Assembly (NCBI RefSeq): GCF_023656565.1
Contig: NZ_JAMOKG010000004.1
Span: 62,001 to 126,000 of the forward strand
From: Flavobacterium tyrosinilyticum
Lineage (GTDB): Bacteria; Bacteroidota; Bacteroidia; Flavobacteriales; Flavobacteriaceae
Reading direction: 5' to 3'
Length of the DNA: 64,000 bases
The notes beneath the pieces were generated by a model. That model made no database searches, was not told the DNA's origin, and saw only the letters and a program-made list of their open reading frames with translations. The translations under genes and the position numbers were made by a program. Below, piece after piece: positions 25,018 through 33,376 of the stretch. The stretch's first letter is position 1. The number at the start of each line of letters is the position of its first letter.

Positions 25018-26745
25018 ATGAATATAGCACCAAACATACTAAACGCGGTCAATGAATGGTTAACACCAACATTTGACCAAGAAACGCAAGCAGCAGTTAA
25101 AGAATTAATGACCACTTCTCCAAAAGAACTGGAAGAGAGTTTTTACAAAAACTTAGAATTCGGAACTGGAGGAATGCGTGGTGTTATGGGCGTTGGTGAT
25201 AATAGAATCAACAAATATACGCTTGGAAAAAACACTCAGGGATTATCTGACTACCTGCACAAAGTTTTTCCAAACGAGCCTTTAAAAGTGGTTATTGCTT
25301 ACGATTGTCGCCATAACAGTAATACTTTAGCAAAAGTTGTTGCTGATGTTTTCTCAGCAAACGGAATTCAAGTGTATTTGTTCTCTGATTTGAGACCAAC
25401 ACCAGAATTATCTTTTGCACTTAAATATTTAAAATGCCAGTGTGGAATTGTTTTAACGGCTTCTCACAATCCACCAGAATATAACGGATACAAAGTTTAC
25501 TGGCAAGACGGAGGACAAATTGTTCCTCCACAAGACAAAGAAATTGTCAATGTAATTGAAAGCTTAGGTTACGATAAAATCAAATTCAATGCAAACGAGA
25601 GTTTGATTGAGTACATTGATACAGAACTTGACAAAGCATTTATAAAATCATCTATCGAAAACGCAAGTTTTAATACTCCGGCTGAAGCCAAAGACAATCT
25701 TCATATTGTGTTTACTTCACTGCACGGAACTTCGATAAAATCAATTCCAGATGTTTTATCGCAAGCTGGATATAAAAATGTTCATATTGTTCCTGAGCAA
25801 GCTGTTCCAGACGGAGATTTCCCTACAGTAAAATCGCCAAATCCAGAAGAACCAGAAGCTTTGACTATGGCTTTGGCTTTGGCAGACAAAACAAATTCTG
25901 ACATTGTAGTAGGAACAGATCCTGACTGCGACCGATTGGGAGTTGCCGTTCGTAACAACGATGGCAAAATGATTTTATTGAACGGAAATCAGACTATGGT
26001 TTTAATGACTTCTTTCTTATTGAAACAATGGAAAAAAGCAGGTAAACTTAACGGAAAACAATTCGTGGGTTCAACAATTGTTTCTACTCCAATGATGATG
26101 GAATTGGCGTCAAGTTATGGTGTTGAATGCAAAGTTGGATTGACGGGTTTTAAATGGATCGCAAAAATGATCAAAGATTTTCCTGAGCTTGAATTTATCG
26201 GTGGTGGTGAAGAAAGTTTCGGATTTATGGTTGGCGATGCCGTTAGAGACAAAGATGCTGTTGCTGCTACCTTATTAATATGCGAAGTTGCTGCTCAAGC
26301 TAAAGCTGCAGGAAGCTCTGTTTACAAAGAACTTTTACAGCTTTATGTTGAAAATGGTTTCTACAAAGAATTCTTAGTTTCGCTGACTAAAAAAGGAATG
26401 GAAGGTTTACAAGAAATCAACCAAATGATGGTTGATTTACGCGAAAATCCTTTAAAAGAAATCAACGGACAAAGAGTTATTATGGTTGAGGATTACCAAT
26501 CATCTATTGCTTTAAATTTATTAGATGGTTCAGAGTCGACAATGGAAATCCCAAAATCTAATGTATTGATTTATTATACAGAAGACGGATCAAAAATTTG
26601 CGCTAGACCAAGTGGAACGGAACCTAAAATTAAATTCTACATCAGTGTAAATGCTGAAATCGCATCGGTTTCTGATTTTGATGAAGCAGAGAAATTCTTA
26701 GATAGCAAAATACAAAATATCATTGCAGATATGAAGTTAAACTAA
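25018..26745 (+). CDS. Phosphosugar mutase (phosphoglucomutase/phosphomannomutase family)
   Basis: 575 residues, the long form common in Gram-positives and Bacteroidota. All four domains show their loops: the phosphoserine loop TASHNPPEYNGYKVY (about residue 145), the metal-binding DPDCDRLG (about 303), the sugar-binding GGGEESFGFM (about 397) and the phosphate-binding RPSGTEPKIKFY near the end. It interconverts sugar 1- and 6-phosphates; glucose or mannose preference cannot be told. Single-gene unit followed by a terminator. Confidence 0.93.
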   Translation: MNIAPNILNAVNEWLTPTFDQETQAAVKELMTTSPKELEESFYKNLEFGTGGMRGVMGVGDNRINKYTLGKNTQGLSDYLHKVFPNEPLKVVIAYDCRHNSNTLAKVVADVFSANGIQVYLFSDLRPTPELSFALKYLKCQCGIVLTASHNPPEYNGYKVYWQDGGQIVPPQDKEIVNVIESLGYDKIKFNANESLIEYIDTELDKAFIKSSIENASFNTPAEAKDNLHIVFTSLHGTSIKSIPDVLSQAGYKNVHIVPEQAVPDGDFPTVKSPNPEEPEALTMALALADKTNSDIVVGTDPDCDRLGVAVRNNDGKMILLNGNQTMVLMTSFLLKQWKKAGKLNGKQFVGSTIVSTPMMMELASSYGVECKVGLTGFKWIAKMIKDFPELEFIGGGEESFGFMVGDAVRDKDAVAATLLICEVAAQAKAAGSSVYKELLQLYVENGFYKEFLVSLTKKGMEGLQEINQMMVDLRENPLKEINGQRVIMVEDYQSSIALNLLDGSESTMEIPKSNVLIYYTEDGSKICARPSGTEPKIKFYISVNAEIASVSDFDEAEKFLDSKIQNIIADMKLN

Positions 26746-26810
26746 ACCTGCATTTCTCAACTATGCAATTTTGCAAATTGCATGCAGAATTAACAAGTTC
26801 GATATCTTTG

Positions 26811-26852
26811 AACTCTGGTTTACAATCTTGAAAGTAAATCAGAGTTTTTTTT
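26811..26852 (+). terminator. Intrinsic terminator after the sugar mutase gene
   Basis: AACTCTG..TTTAC (26811-26823) pairs with GTAAAT.AGAGTT (26834-26846) and is followed by eight T. Confidence 0.8.
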
Positions 26853-26873
26853 ATAAAAAAAACTAAAAAGAAA

Positions 26874-26902
26874 TTGAAAACACCTCAATTGGATTAATTT
26901 TG
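26874..26902 (+). promoter_or_regulatory. Promoter of the MsbA-like gene
   Basis: TTG (26874-26876) and TAATTTTG (26895-26902) 18 bases apart, giving a leader of about 75 bases. Confidence 0.55.
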
Positions 26903-26986
26903 TGCATTGAAAATTACATGCTCAAAATAAATACTAAAACCCAAAAGAGCTGACCAACCAAAAGAAAATAACATCAAGAAAAATAA

Positions 26987-28816
26987 ATGAGTAATTTCAA
27001 AAAAATAGTTCCTTTTATATACCCGTATAAAAAATACGCATTCTTAAATATCTTTTTCAATGTTTTGTATGCGCTTTTCAGCACACTTTCGTTTGTGGCT
27101 TTAATACCAATGCTTCAGGTATTATTTGAAAAAGGAAAAAAAGTAGAAATAGAACCAGTTTACGAAGGCATTTTTAAAATAAAAGAATATGCCGAAGATT
27201 ACCTGGCTTACTACATTACCACTGCACAAAAAAACCATGAACCTGGTTATGTTTTATCGGTAATGGTTGCCATTATCATTTCAATCTTTTTACTTAAAAA
27301 CTTAGCCGATTATTTGGCGATGTTTTTCATCAACTTCCTTAGAAACGGAGTATTAAAGGATATGCGAAATGCATTGTACAAAAAAACACTAGAACTCCCT
27401 TTGGCATTTTATTCTGAAAAAAGAAAAGGAGACGTAATTTCTAGAATTTCAGCTGACGTAAACGAGGTTCAAAACTCTTTCTTGGCCATCTTGGAGCTTA
27501 TTGTAAAAGAACCTTTAACGATTATCTTTACCATAACCACGATGCTTATCATTAGTGCTAAGCTGACTTTGTTTGTTTTCATTTTTATTCCTGTTTCTGG
27601 ATATATTATTTCATTGATCGGAAAACAGCTTAAAAAACAATCAACCAAAGCCCAAGAAGAGCAAGGAAGATTCCTTTCTACTATCGAAGAAACAATTGGC
27701 GGATTAAAAGTTGTAAAAGGATATAATTCTGAAAATTACTTTAATAAAGTTTTTCAAAACTCGACAGAGCGTTTTTTCACTTTATCAAATAGTATTGGAA
27801 ACCGCCAAAACTTAGCTTCTCCAGCAAGTGAATTTATGGGAATTACTGTAATTGCTATATTACTTTGGTACGGAGGTCAGATGGTTTTGATTGATAAAAC
27901 ATTACAAGGCGCTGCATTTATTGCTTACATGGGATTAGCTTACAACATTCTAACTCCTGCAAAAGCCATTTCTAAAGCTTCTTATGGAGTAAAAAGAGGA
28001 AATGCCGCAGCAGAACGTGTTCTTGAAATTTTAGAACAAGAAAACACTATCGTTTCTAAAGAAAATGCTGTAGAAAAAACAACTTTTGATGACAATATCA
28101 GTGTTCAAAATGTAAACTTCAAATACGAACAAGAGACCGTTTTAAAAGACTTTTCTCTTCAAATAAAAAAAGGACAAACTGTTGCTCTTGTAGGACAATC
28201 TGGAAGCGGAAAAAGTACAATCGCCAATTTATTGACTCGCTTTTACGATGTTAATGATGGCTCTATTTCTATTGACGGAATTAACATTAAAGACATAAAT
28301 CTGCAATCTCTTCGAAGCCTGATGGGATTGGTAACACAAGACAGCATTTTATTTAATGACACCATTAAAGCAAATATCGCTTTAGGAAAATTAGACGCTA
28401 CTGATGACGAAATTATCGAAGCACTTAAAATTGCAAATGCTTATGAATTTGTAAAGGATCTTCCGCAAGGAATCTACACCAATATAGGTGATAGCGGAAA
28501 CAAGCTTTCTGGAGGTCAAAAACAGCGTTTATCTATTGCTCGTGCCGTATTGAAAAATCCGCCGATTATGATTTTAGATGAAGCAACATCGGCTTTGGAT
28601 ACAGAAAGCGAAAAATTTGTTCAGGTTGCGCTTGAAAACATGATGCAAAACAGAACTTCGATTGTAATTGCACACCGTCTTTCTACAATTCAAAAAGCAG
28701 ATGTGATTGTCGTAATGCAAAAAGGAAAAATCGTTGAGCAGGGAACTCACGAAGAATTAATTGCCCACAACGGAACTTACAATAAACTGGTAACCATGCA
28801 GTCTTTCGAATCGTAA
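26987..28816 (+). CDS. MsbA-like ABC exporter (fused permease and ATPase)
   Basis: 609 residues, a half-transporter working as a dimer. The membrane domain (about 1-340) has six helices with an extra loop near residues 50-80. The ATPase has Walker A GQSGSGKST (about residue 404), Q-loop VTQDSILFNDT, signature LSGGQKQRLS and Walker B IMILDEATSALD. Best match by pattern is the MsbA/lipid A and multidrug exporter group; the substrate may be lipid A core or another amphiphile. A 17-bp hairpin follows the gene. Confidence 0.88.
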   Translation: MSNFKKIVPFIYPYKKYAFLNIFFNVLYALFSTLSFVALIPMLQVLFEKGKKVEIEPVYEGIFKIKEYAEDYLAYYITTAQKNHEPGYVLSVMVAIIISIFLLKNLADYLAMFFINFLRNGVLKDMRNALYKKTLELPLAFYSEKRKGDVISRISADVNEVQNSFLAILELIVKEPLTIIFTITTMLIISAKLTLFVFIFIPVSGYIISLIGKQLKKQSTKAQEEQGRFLSTIEETIGGLKVVKGYNSENYFNKVFQNSTERFFTLSNSIGNRQNLASPASEFMGITVIAILLWYGGQMVLIDKTLQGAAFIAYMGLAYNILTPAKAISKASYGVKRGNAAAERVLEILEQENTIVSKENAVEKTTFDDNISVQNVNFKYEQETVLKDFSLQIKKGQTVALVGQSGSGKSTIANLLTRFYDVNDGSISIDGINIKDINLQSLRSLMGLVTQDSILFNDTIKANIALGKLDATDDEIIEALKIANAYEFVKDLPQGIYTNIGDSGNKLSGGQKQRLSIARAVLKNPPIMILDEATSALDTESEKFVQVALENMMQNRTSIVIAHRLSTIQKADVIVVMQKGKIVEQGTHEELIAHNGTYNKLVTMQSFES

Positions 28817-28842
28817 GAATACATCAAACACCAGATTAATTT

Positions 28843-28898
28843 ACACAGATTAAGGAAATATTAAAACTCAGTTTAATTTCTTTAATCTGTGTTTATTT
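28843..28898. terminator. Hairpin between the exporter and DUF2971 genes
   Basis: ACACAGATTAAGGAAAT (28843-28859) pairs with 28876-28892 over 17 bp with one G-T pair, then a T-rich tail. The arm CACAGATTAA is also part of the inverted repeat at 29663-30084, so this terminator belongs to a dispersed repeat family. Confidence 0.7.
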
Positions 28899-28945
28899 TT
28901 ATAACTTTAGGTTGATTAAGAACAAAACTTGTAACTCTGCCCAAA

Positions 28946-29647
28946 ATGTATCTTAAAAACCCCAACATAAAACTTCCAGATGACTCTGATACTATTGTGT
29001 GGAAATATCTTGATTTATCTAAATTTCTAGACCTTTTACTTTCTAAAAAACTGTTCATGTCACGTTCCGACAAGTTTGAAGATCAATACGAAGGCACTTT
29101 TAGCGAACCGACTTACGAAGAAATTAAAAAGCTAGCGGCAGATAATACTGAATTTTTAAATTACTACAAAACACACCGCGAAAAAGTAGCCATAAGCAGC
29201 TGGCACATTAATGAATATGAATCTTTTGCCATGTGGCAGATTTTCACCAAAAACAACGAAGGCTTAGCTATTCAATCTACAATTGGAAGACTGCAAAAAG
29301 CAGTAAAACCAGAAAACAATTTTGACCAGTTTATCGGCGAAGTAAATTACATCGATTACAAAAAAGAATATATTCCGTTTGATGATTTATTCTTTCCGTT
29401 TTTATTTAAAAGAAAAAGTTTTCAATATGAAAGAGAAGTCCGTATTCTGAGCGATACGTCCAAAAGCGACATCAAATTAAACGACGGATTAAAGATCAAC
29501 GTCGACATCAACCAATTAATCGAAAAAATATATATTCACCCAAAATCTGAAAACTGGTACAAAAAACTGGTAATAGAATTGGTTGAACGTTTAGGATTTG
29601 GTTTCGAAATTGAGAAATCTGATCTTGAAAGTGATATATTGATTTAG
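28946..29647 (+). CDS. DUF2971 domain protein
   Basis: 233 residues, cytoplasmic. It shows the DUF2971 plan: a start with VWKYLDLSKFLDLLLSKKLF, then SRSDKFEDQYEGTF, the central SSWHINEYESFAMWQIF and a late FLFKRKSFQYEREVRIL segment. The conserved W, E and R residues suggest a nucleic acid or nucleotide function, but none has been shown that I know of. It is flanked by two repeat elements of the CACAGATTAA family. Neighbouring genes do not give a clue. Confidence 0.8.
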   Translation: MYLKNPNIKLPDDSDTIVWKYLDLSKFLDLLLSKKLFMSRSDKFEDQYEGTFSEPTYEEIKKLAADNTEFLNYYKTHREKVAISSWHINEYESFAMWQIFTKNNEGLAIQSTIGRLQKAVKPENNFDQFIGEVNYIDYKKEYIPFDDLFFPFLFKRKSFQYEREVRILSDTSKSDIKLNDGLKINVDINQLIEKIYIHPKSENWYKKLVIELVERLGFGFEIEKSDLESDILI

Positions 29648-29743
29648 AGATGCTATGGTGCTGAGATGCTAAGATTCTAAGTTTTTTTTCTTGCCACAGA
29701 TTAAAGGATTAGAAAGATTTTTTCCCCCGTTTCTGATTTGATT

Positions 29744-29927
29744 ATGTTCCGTAGGAACATTTCATCGGTAGAAAAAATTATATTGTTTTGGTTAATTACG
29801 TTCCGTAGGAACGTTTGATTTTTGGTATATTTTTTTTTTAAAACAATGCAACGCATCAAACGTTCCTACGGAACGTAAATTGATTTGTCATCATTTTTTT
29901 CTACCGACCAGACATTCCTACGGAATG
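29744..29927. repeat. Four TTCC-TAGGAA palindromes in mirror order
   Basis: Palindromic units built on GTTCCGTAGGAAC lie at 29744-29760 and 29798-29814 in one orientation, and built on GTTCCTACGGAAC at 29860-29876 and 29913-29927 in the other. The stretches between also pair (CGGTAGAAAAAA with TTTTTTCTACCG; GTTTGAT with ATCAAAC), so the whole block folds on itself. Confidence 0.85.
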
Positions 29928-29981
29928 ACGGCTTGATGTATAAAAATAAAAAACGTTGTTTTCATTAATAAAAGCAATTTA

Positions 29982-30025
29982 AAAAAGAGAGGCTGTTTCA
30001 ATAAGTTGAAACAGCCTCTCTTTTT
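29982..30025. terminator. Strong bidirectional hairpin
   Basis: A perfect 19-bp stem (29982-30000 with 30007-30025, core GAGAGGCTGTTTCA) with a 6-base loop and T runs on both strands. Likely the shared terminator of the convergent genes. Confidence 0.85.
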
Positions 30026-30090
30026 ATAAATCTTTTTAATCCTTTAATCTGTGGCAAGAAAAAAACTTAGAATCTTAGCATCTCAGAACC

Positions 30091-30810
30091 TTAGATAGGC
30101 TTATAACTCTTCACTTCCCATTTTTTAGAAGTCAGGTCTATATAGTTGTAGTGCAACACATCATTTTTATCAAACTGACCATTTTGGTTGGTATCTTCAA
30201 TGGTTCTAAAATACAGACGATTTTTAGATTCTATCAAACTCCAATCTACCAATTCTTCCAAATCGGCTGAAACTTTTGTAAAATTTTCTCCGCTGATATC
30301 GCTTAAGTATAAAGTTTTAATATCGCTTGTATCAATTTTTCCGTCTTTATTAGTATCTGAATCTGTTAATGTATAAACCATAACATTATTATGCGTTTTA
30401 TCTGCAACGGTTTTCAGAAAAGTAGCCGTTAAAATTAGAACTGGCTTATCTGATAAAGGTCGGATAGAATCTGAATCTATTTTTTGGAATTTTAAATTCT
30501 GAAGATATCCTGTAATTTCATATTCTCCTAAATTAGAAATCGTAAAACTTACATCATTAACGCTCGAAGAACCAAATCTTGCCTTAGATCCTCTTTCAAA
30601 AACTCTTAAATCTCCAACTGGATGAATTAAATAATTGGTTCCTTCCATTTGAATGGGCAAATCGGCGATTTCAATCTGGGTTGTATCGGTTTTAGTAATG
30701 CTCACTTTATTTGAAGCACCGTAACTTACTTTTGGTTTTTGAACTTCTTCTCGGCAGCTTATAACTGTTCCGATCAGTATAAGGGCGATATTTTTAAAAT
30801 ACTTTTTCAT
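30091..30810 (-). CDS. Lipoprotein with EF-hand/dockerin-like calcium loops
   Basis: 239 residues. The signal ends in a lipobox-like TVISC followed by REEVQ. Two acidic 12-residue loops of EF-hand type stand in the second half: DTNKDGKIDTSDI (about residue 153) and DTNQNGQFDKNDV (about 208), each in the D-x-N/D-x-D/N-G form that binds calcium. The remainder is beta-rich. No family name can be given with confidence; extracellular or periplasmic calcium binding is an inference. On the minus strand TATATTTG (30841-30834) is a probable -7 element, so it may be transcribed apart from the receptor gene upstream. Confidence 0.65.
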   Translation of the reverse strand: MKKYFKNIALILIGTVISCREEVQKPKVSYGASNKVSITKTDTTQIEIADLPIQMEGTNYLIHPVGDLRVFERGSKARFGSSSVNDVSFTISNLGEYEITGYLQNLKFQKIDSDSIRPLSDKPVLILTATFLKTVADKTHNNVMVYTLTDSDTNKDGKIDTSDIKTLYLSDISGENFTKVSADLEELVDWSLIESKNRLYFRTIEDTNQNGQFDKNDVLHYNYIDLTSKKWEVKSYKPI

Positions 30811-30898
30811 CTACAATGATTATATACGATTATCAAATATACTATTTTTGATTGTATTTTTTGTTTTTATTGAATTTTATAACCGATCACGGAGCAGA

Positions 30899-33364
30899 TT
30901 AAAGCCTCGCATTAATCTTAACGTTAAAAACTCTCGAAGTCATATAATTTGGAATCGCATATTGATTTTTTGAGTACACATCACGAACCCAAGTATTTGT
31001 AATAGCATTTTGATTATTGAAAAGATTAAAAATTTCTAACCCCAAAGACAATTCTTTAAAGTTTTTTAGCCAGCCTGTTTTTGTGTTCTGCGTACTGCTG
31101 TCTACAAAGACTTTTGCGAAACCAATATCTGCTCTTCTATAATCATTCAATCTATTTTGATACAAGTATGGATCTGTGTAAGCTGGCGCACCGCCTGGCA
31201 ATCCTGTATTGTAAACCAAATTCAAATACACTTTTACACTTGGAATATTCGGCATATAATCCTGAAACAGCATCCCAAACTTTAATCTCTGATCTGTCGG
31301 ACGGGCAATATAACCTTTGTTTTCGTAATTTTCTTCCGTTTTCATGTATCCAAAACTTATCCAAGATTCGGTTCCTGGTACAAATTCGCCGTTTAATCTA
31401 AAATCCAAACCTTGCGCATAGGCTTTTGCATTGTTATTAGCAACATAACGAATACGAACATTATCAATAGAATACACGTTTACATCCGAAAGTGATTTAT
31501 AATAAAGTTCCGTTACCCATTTAAAGGGGCGATTCCACATTTTAAAATTATAATCGTTCCCCAAAACAACATGAATCGCTTCTTGTGCTTTTACATTTGG
31601 GTTTACGATGCCTTCCAGATCTCGAAGTTCCCTATAAAATGGCGGTTGATGATACAATCCACCAGAAATTCTAAAAACCATATCGCGATCCCAATCTGGT
31701 TTTATTGCAAATTGTGCACGCGGACTTACTACAAATTGTGTCTTTCCTTCTTCTAGTGCTCCAGAAACATTCCATCCTTGAAAACGCGCTCCTAAATGGT
31801 ACCAAATCTGACTTGAACCAATTTCCGATTGTTTATTCCACTGCGCATAACCAGAAAATCTATTTATGGTATTAAAATTTGTAGCACGAATATCTTGATA
31901 TGGCAAAAGCGGCCCAGTATAAGGAGTATAGGGCTGATTATTTTTTGGAAGAATAAGCAAAGGCGGATTTATAGAAAATCCAGCAGAATCGATTACTTCC
32001 CATTCTACTACACGATCTCGAATAGATTCTCTAGTATATTTTAAACCAAACTCCAATTGGCTTTCTTTCCAGTTCTGAATTCCTTTCAGTTCAATATTTG
32101 CAATTAAAGCATCCAAATCGTTTCGGGCATGATTTAGCTGAGAACCAATTCCGCGCGTAAAATCAATAGCCGAAGCATTTTCTGGATCTTCAGCATTTAC
32201 GCTTCCTAAACGATATTGAGCCAAAATATCAAAATGCTCCTTTTCTGTAGTATGAAATAAAGAACCAATTAATTTTAAAGTAAGTGTAGAAGATGCTTTG
32301 TAAGTAGTTTTCAAAGCCCCAAAATAAGTGTCATATTGATCTTTTTCTTGTCCGTCATAATAAACCGAAAGCGCCATAGGCTGATCTGCTGTCCCAAAAT
32401 TTGTTTGACGAACCAAAGGTTCATATGAATACTTATTTTGAGAAATATTCCCTAAAAAGCTCATTTGCCACTTTTCAGAAATATCGTAATTGATATTCGT
32501 TTGAATATCGGCAAAAGTCGGTTTGTAATTCGTCTTTGTATCTTGGCTATTTACTAAAAGGCTATTATTTCTATAACGCACTCCAGTTACCGCTGACCAT
32601 TTTTTGTTTTTAGAAACTAAATCGACCGCAGCACTCCCTCCTAGAAAACTGGCTTCAAAAGCAGCACCAAATTGAGTTGGCTTGCGATAAGTAATATCCA
32701 AAACAGAAGACAATTTATCTCCAAACTTGGCTTGAAATCCGCCAGCAGAAAATTCAACATTCTGCACCAAATCTGTATTCGTAAAACTTAAACCTTCTTG
32801 CTGTCCCGAACGAATTAAAAACGGACGATAAACTTCTACTTCATTCACATAAACTAGATTTTCATCATAATTCCCGCCTCGCACCATATATTGCGAACTT
32901 AACTCGTTATTGGAATTAACACCTGGAAGCGTTTTCAGAATATTTTCGATTCCAGCATTTGCGCCTGGAATTTTCTTTATAGTTTCTGTATCAACAGATG
33001 TAATTCCTTGAACTCGCTTTCTATTTCCAGAAGAAACAAAAACTTCCCCCATTTGCTCCTCAGAATTATTCATAATCGGATTAAAAACAAAAACTTCATT
33101 TGTTTTCAAACTAACGGTTAGACTCATCATTTTTAATGAAACGTGGGTAAAAATCAAAGAAACTTTTTTATTTGAAGGAATTACGATTTCATAAAACCCA
33201 TTCGAATCTGACTGAACAAAAGTATTCTGCCAGGAGACATTCACGCCCGAAACAGGATGTTTCTCTGCATCTAAAATCAACCCTTTAATACGAGCGTTTT
33301 GAGCTAATGCAATACAGCTGAAAAATAAAAAGAGAAAAGCGAATGTAAACCTATTTTGACTCAA
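30899..33364 (-). CDS. TonB-dependent receptor with carboxypeptidase-regulatory-like N-domain
   Basis: 821 residues: signal peptide (to about ALAQ), a CarboxypepD_reg-like beta-sandwich at about 24-100 starting ARIKGLILDAEKHPVSGVNV, a plug domain at about 120-225 (IPGANAGIENILKTLPGVNSN, then FSAGGFQAKFGDKLSS) and a 22-strand-type barrel. It differs from SusC in length (about 1000) and lacks an adjacent SusD gene. Substrate unknown. It starts 12 bases behind the M23 peptidase gene on the same strand, so the two are co-transcribed. Confidence 0.88.
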   Translation of the reverse strand: MSQNRFTFAFLFLFFSCIALAQNARIKGLILDAEKHPVSGVNVSWQNTFVQSDSNGFYEIVIPSNKKVSLIFTHVSLKMMSLTVSLKTNEVFVFNPIMNNSEEQMGEVFVSSGNRKRVQGITSVDTETIKKIPGANAGIENILKTLPGVNSNNELSSQYMVRGGNYDENLVYVNEVEVYRPFLIRSGQQEGLSFTNTDLVQNVEFSAGGFQAKFGDKLSSVLDITYRKPTQFGAAFEASFLGGSAAVDLVSKNKKWSAVTGVRYRNNSLLVNSQDTKTNYKPTFADIQTNINYDISEKWQMSFLGNISQNKYSYEPLVRQTNFGTADQPMALSVYYDGQEKDQYDTYFGALKTTYKASSTLTLKLIGSLFHTTEKEHFDILAQYRLGSVNAEDPENASAIDFTRGIGSQLNHARNDLDALIANIELKGIQNWKESQLEFGLKYTRESIRDRVVEWEVIDSAGFSINPPLLILPKNNQPYTPYTGPLLPYQDIRATNFNTINRFSGYAQWNKQSEIGSSQIWYHLGARFQGWNVSGALEEGKTQFVVSPRAQFAIKPDWDRDMVFRISGGLYHQPPFYRELRDLEGIVNPNVKAQEAIHVVLGNDYNFKMWNRPFKWVTELYYKSLSDVNVYSIDNVRIRYVANNNAKAYAQGLDFRLNGEFVPGTESWISFGYMKTEENYENKGYIARPTDQRLKFGMLFQDYMPNIPSVKVYLNLVYNTGLPGGAPAYTDPYLYQNRLNDYRRADIGFAKVFVDSSTQNTKTGWLKNFKELSLGLEIFNLFNNQNAITNTWVRDVYSKNQYAIPNYMTSRVFNVKINARL

Positions 33365-33376
33365 AGATTTTGGGTT

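Larger units (their letters stand above)
29663..30084. repeat. Composite nested inverted-repeat element
   Basis: Outer arms 29663-29720 and 30028-30084 are almost perfect reverse complements over 57-58 bases (starting GAGATGCTAAGATTCTAAG). Inside are four 15-17-base palindromes and a 19-bp hairpin. The element fills most of the 443-base spacer between the convergent DUF2971 and EF-hand lipoprotein genes and stops 6 bases short of the latter's stop codon. There is no ORF of note, so it is non-autonomous at best. Confidence 0.88.

Noticed and set aside
26803..26810. TATCTTTG promoter element directly before a terminator hairpin
   Set aside because: Transcription from it would stop after about 40 bases. 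A chance match is more likely, since TATCTTTG-like words are frequent in this sequence; the real promoter of the exporter gene is at 26874-26902.
29744..29927. Four palindromes as a mini CRISPR
   Set aside because: The units are in mirror order and the segments between pair with each other, which points to a folded repeat element.
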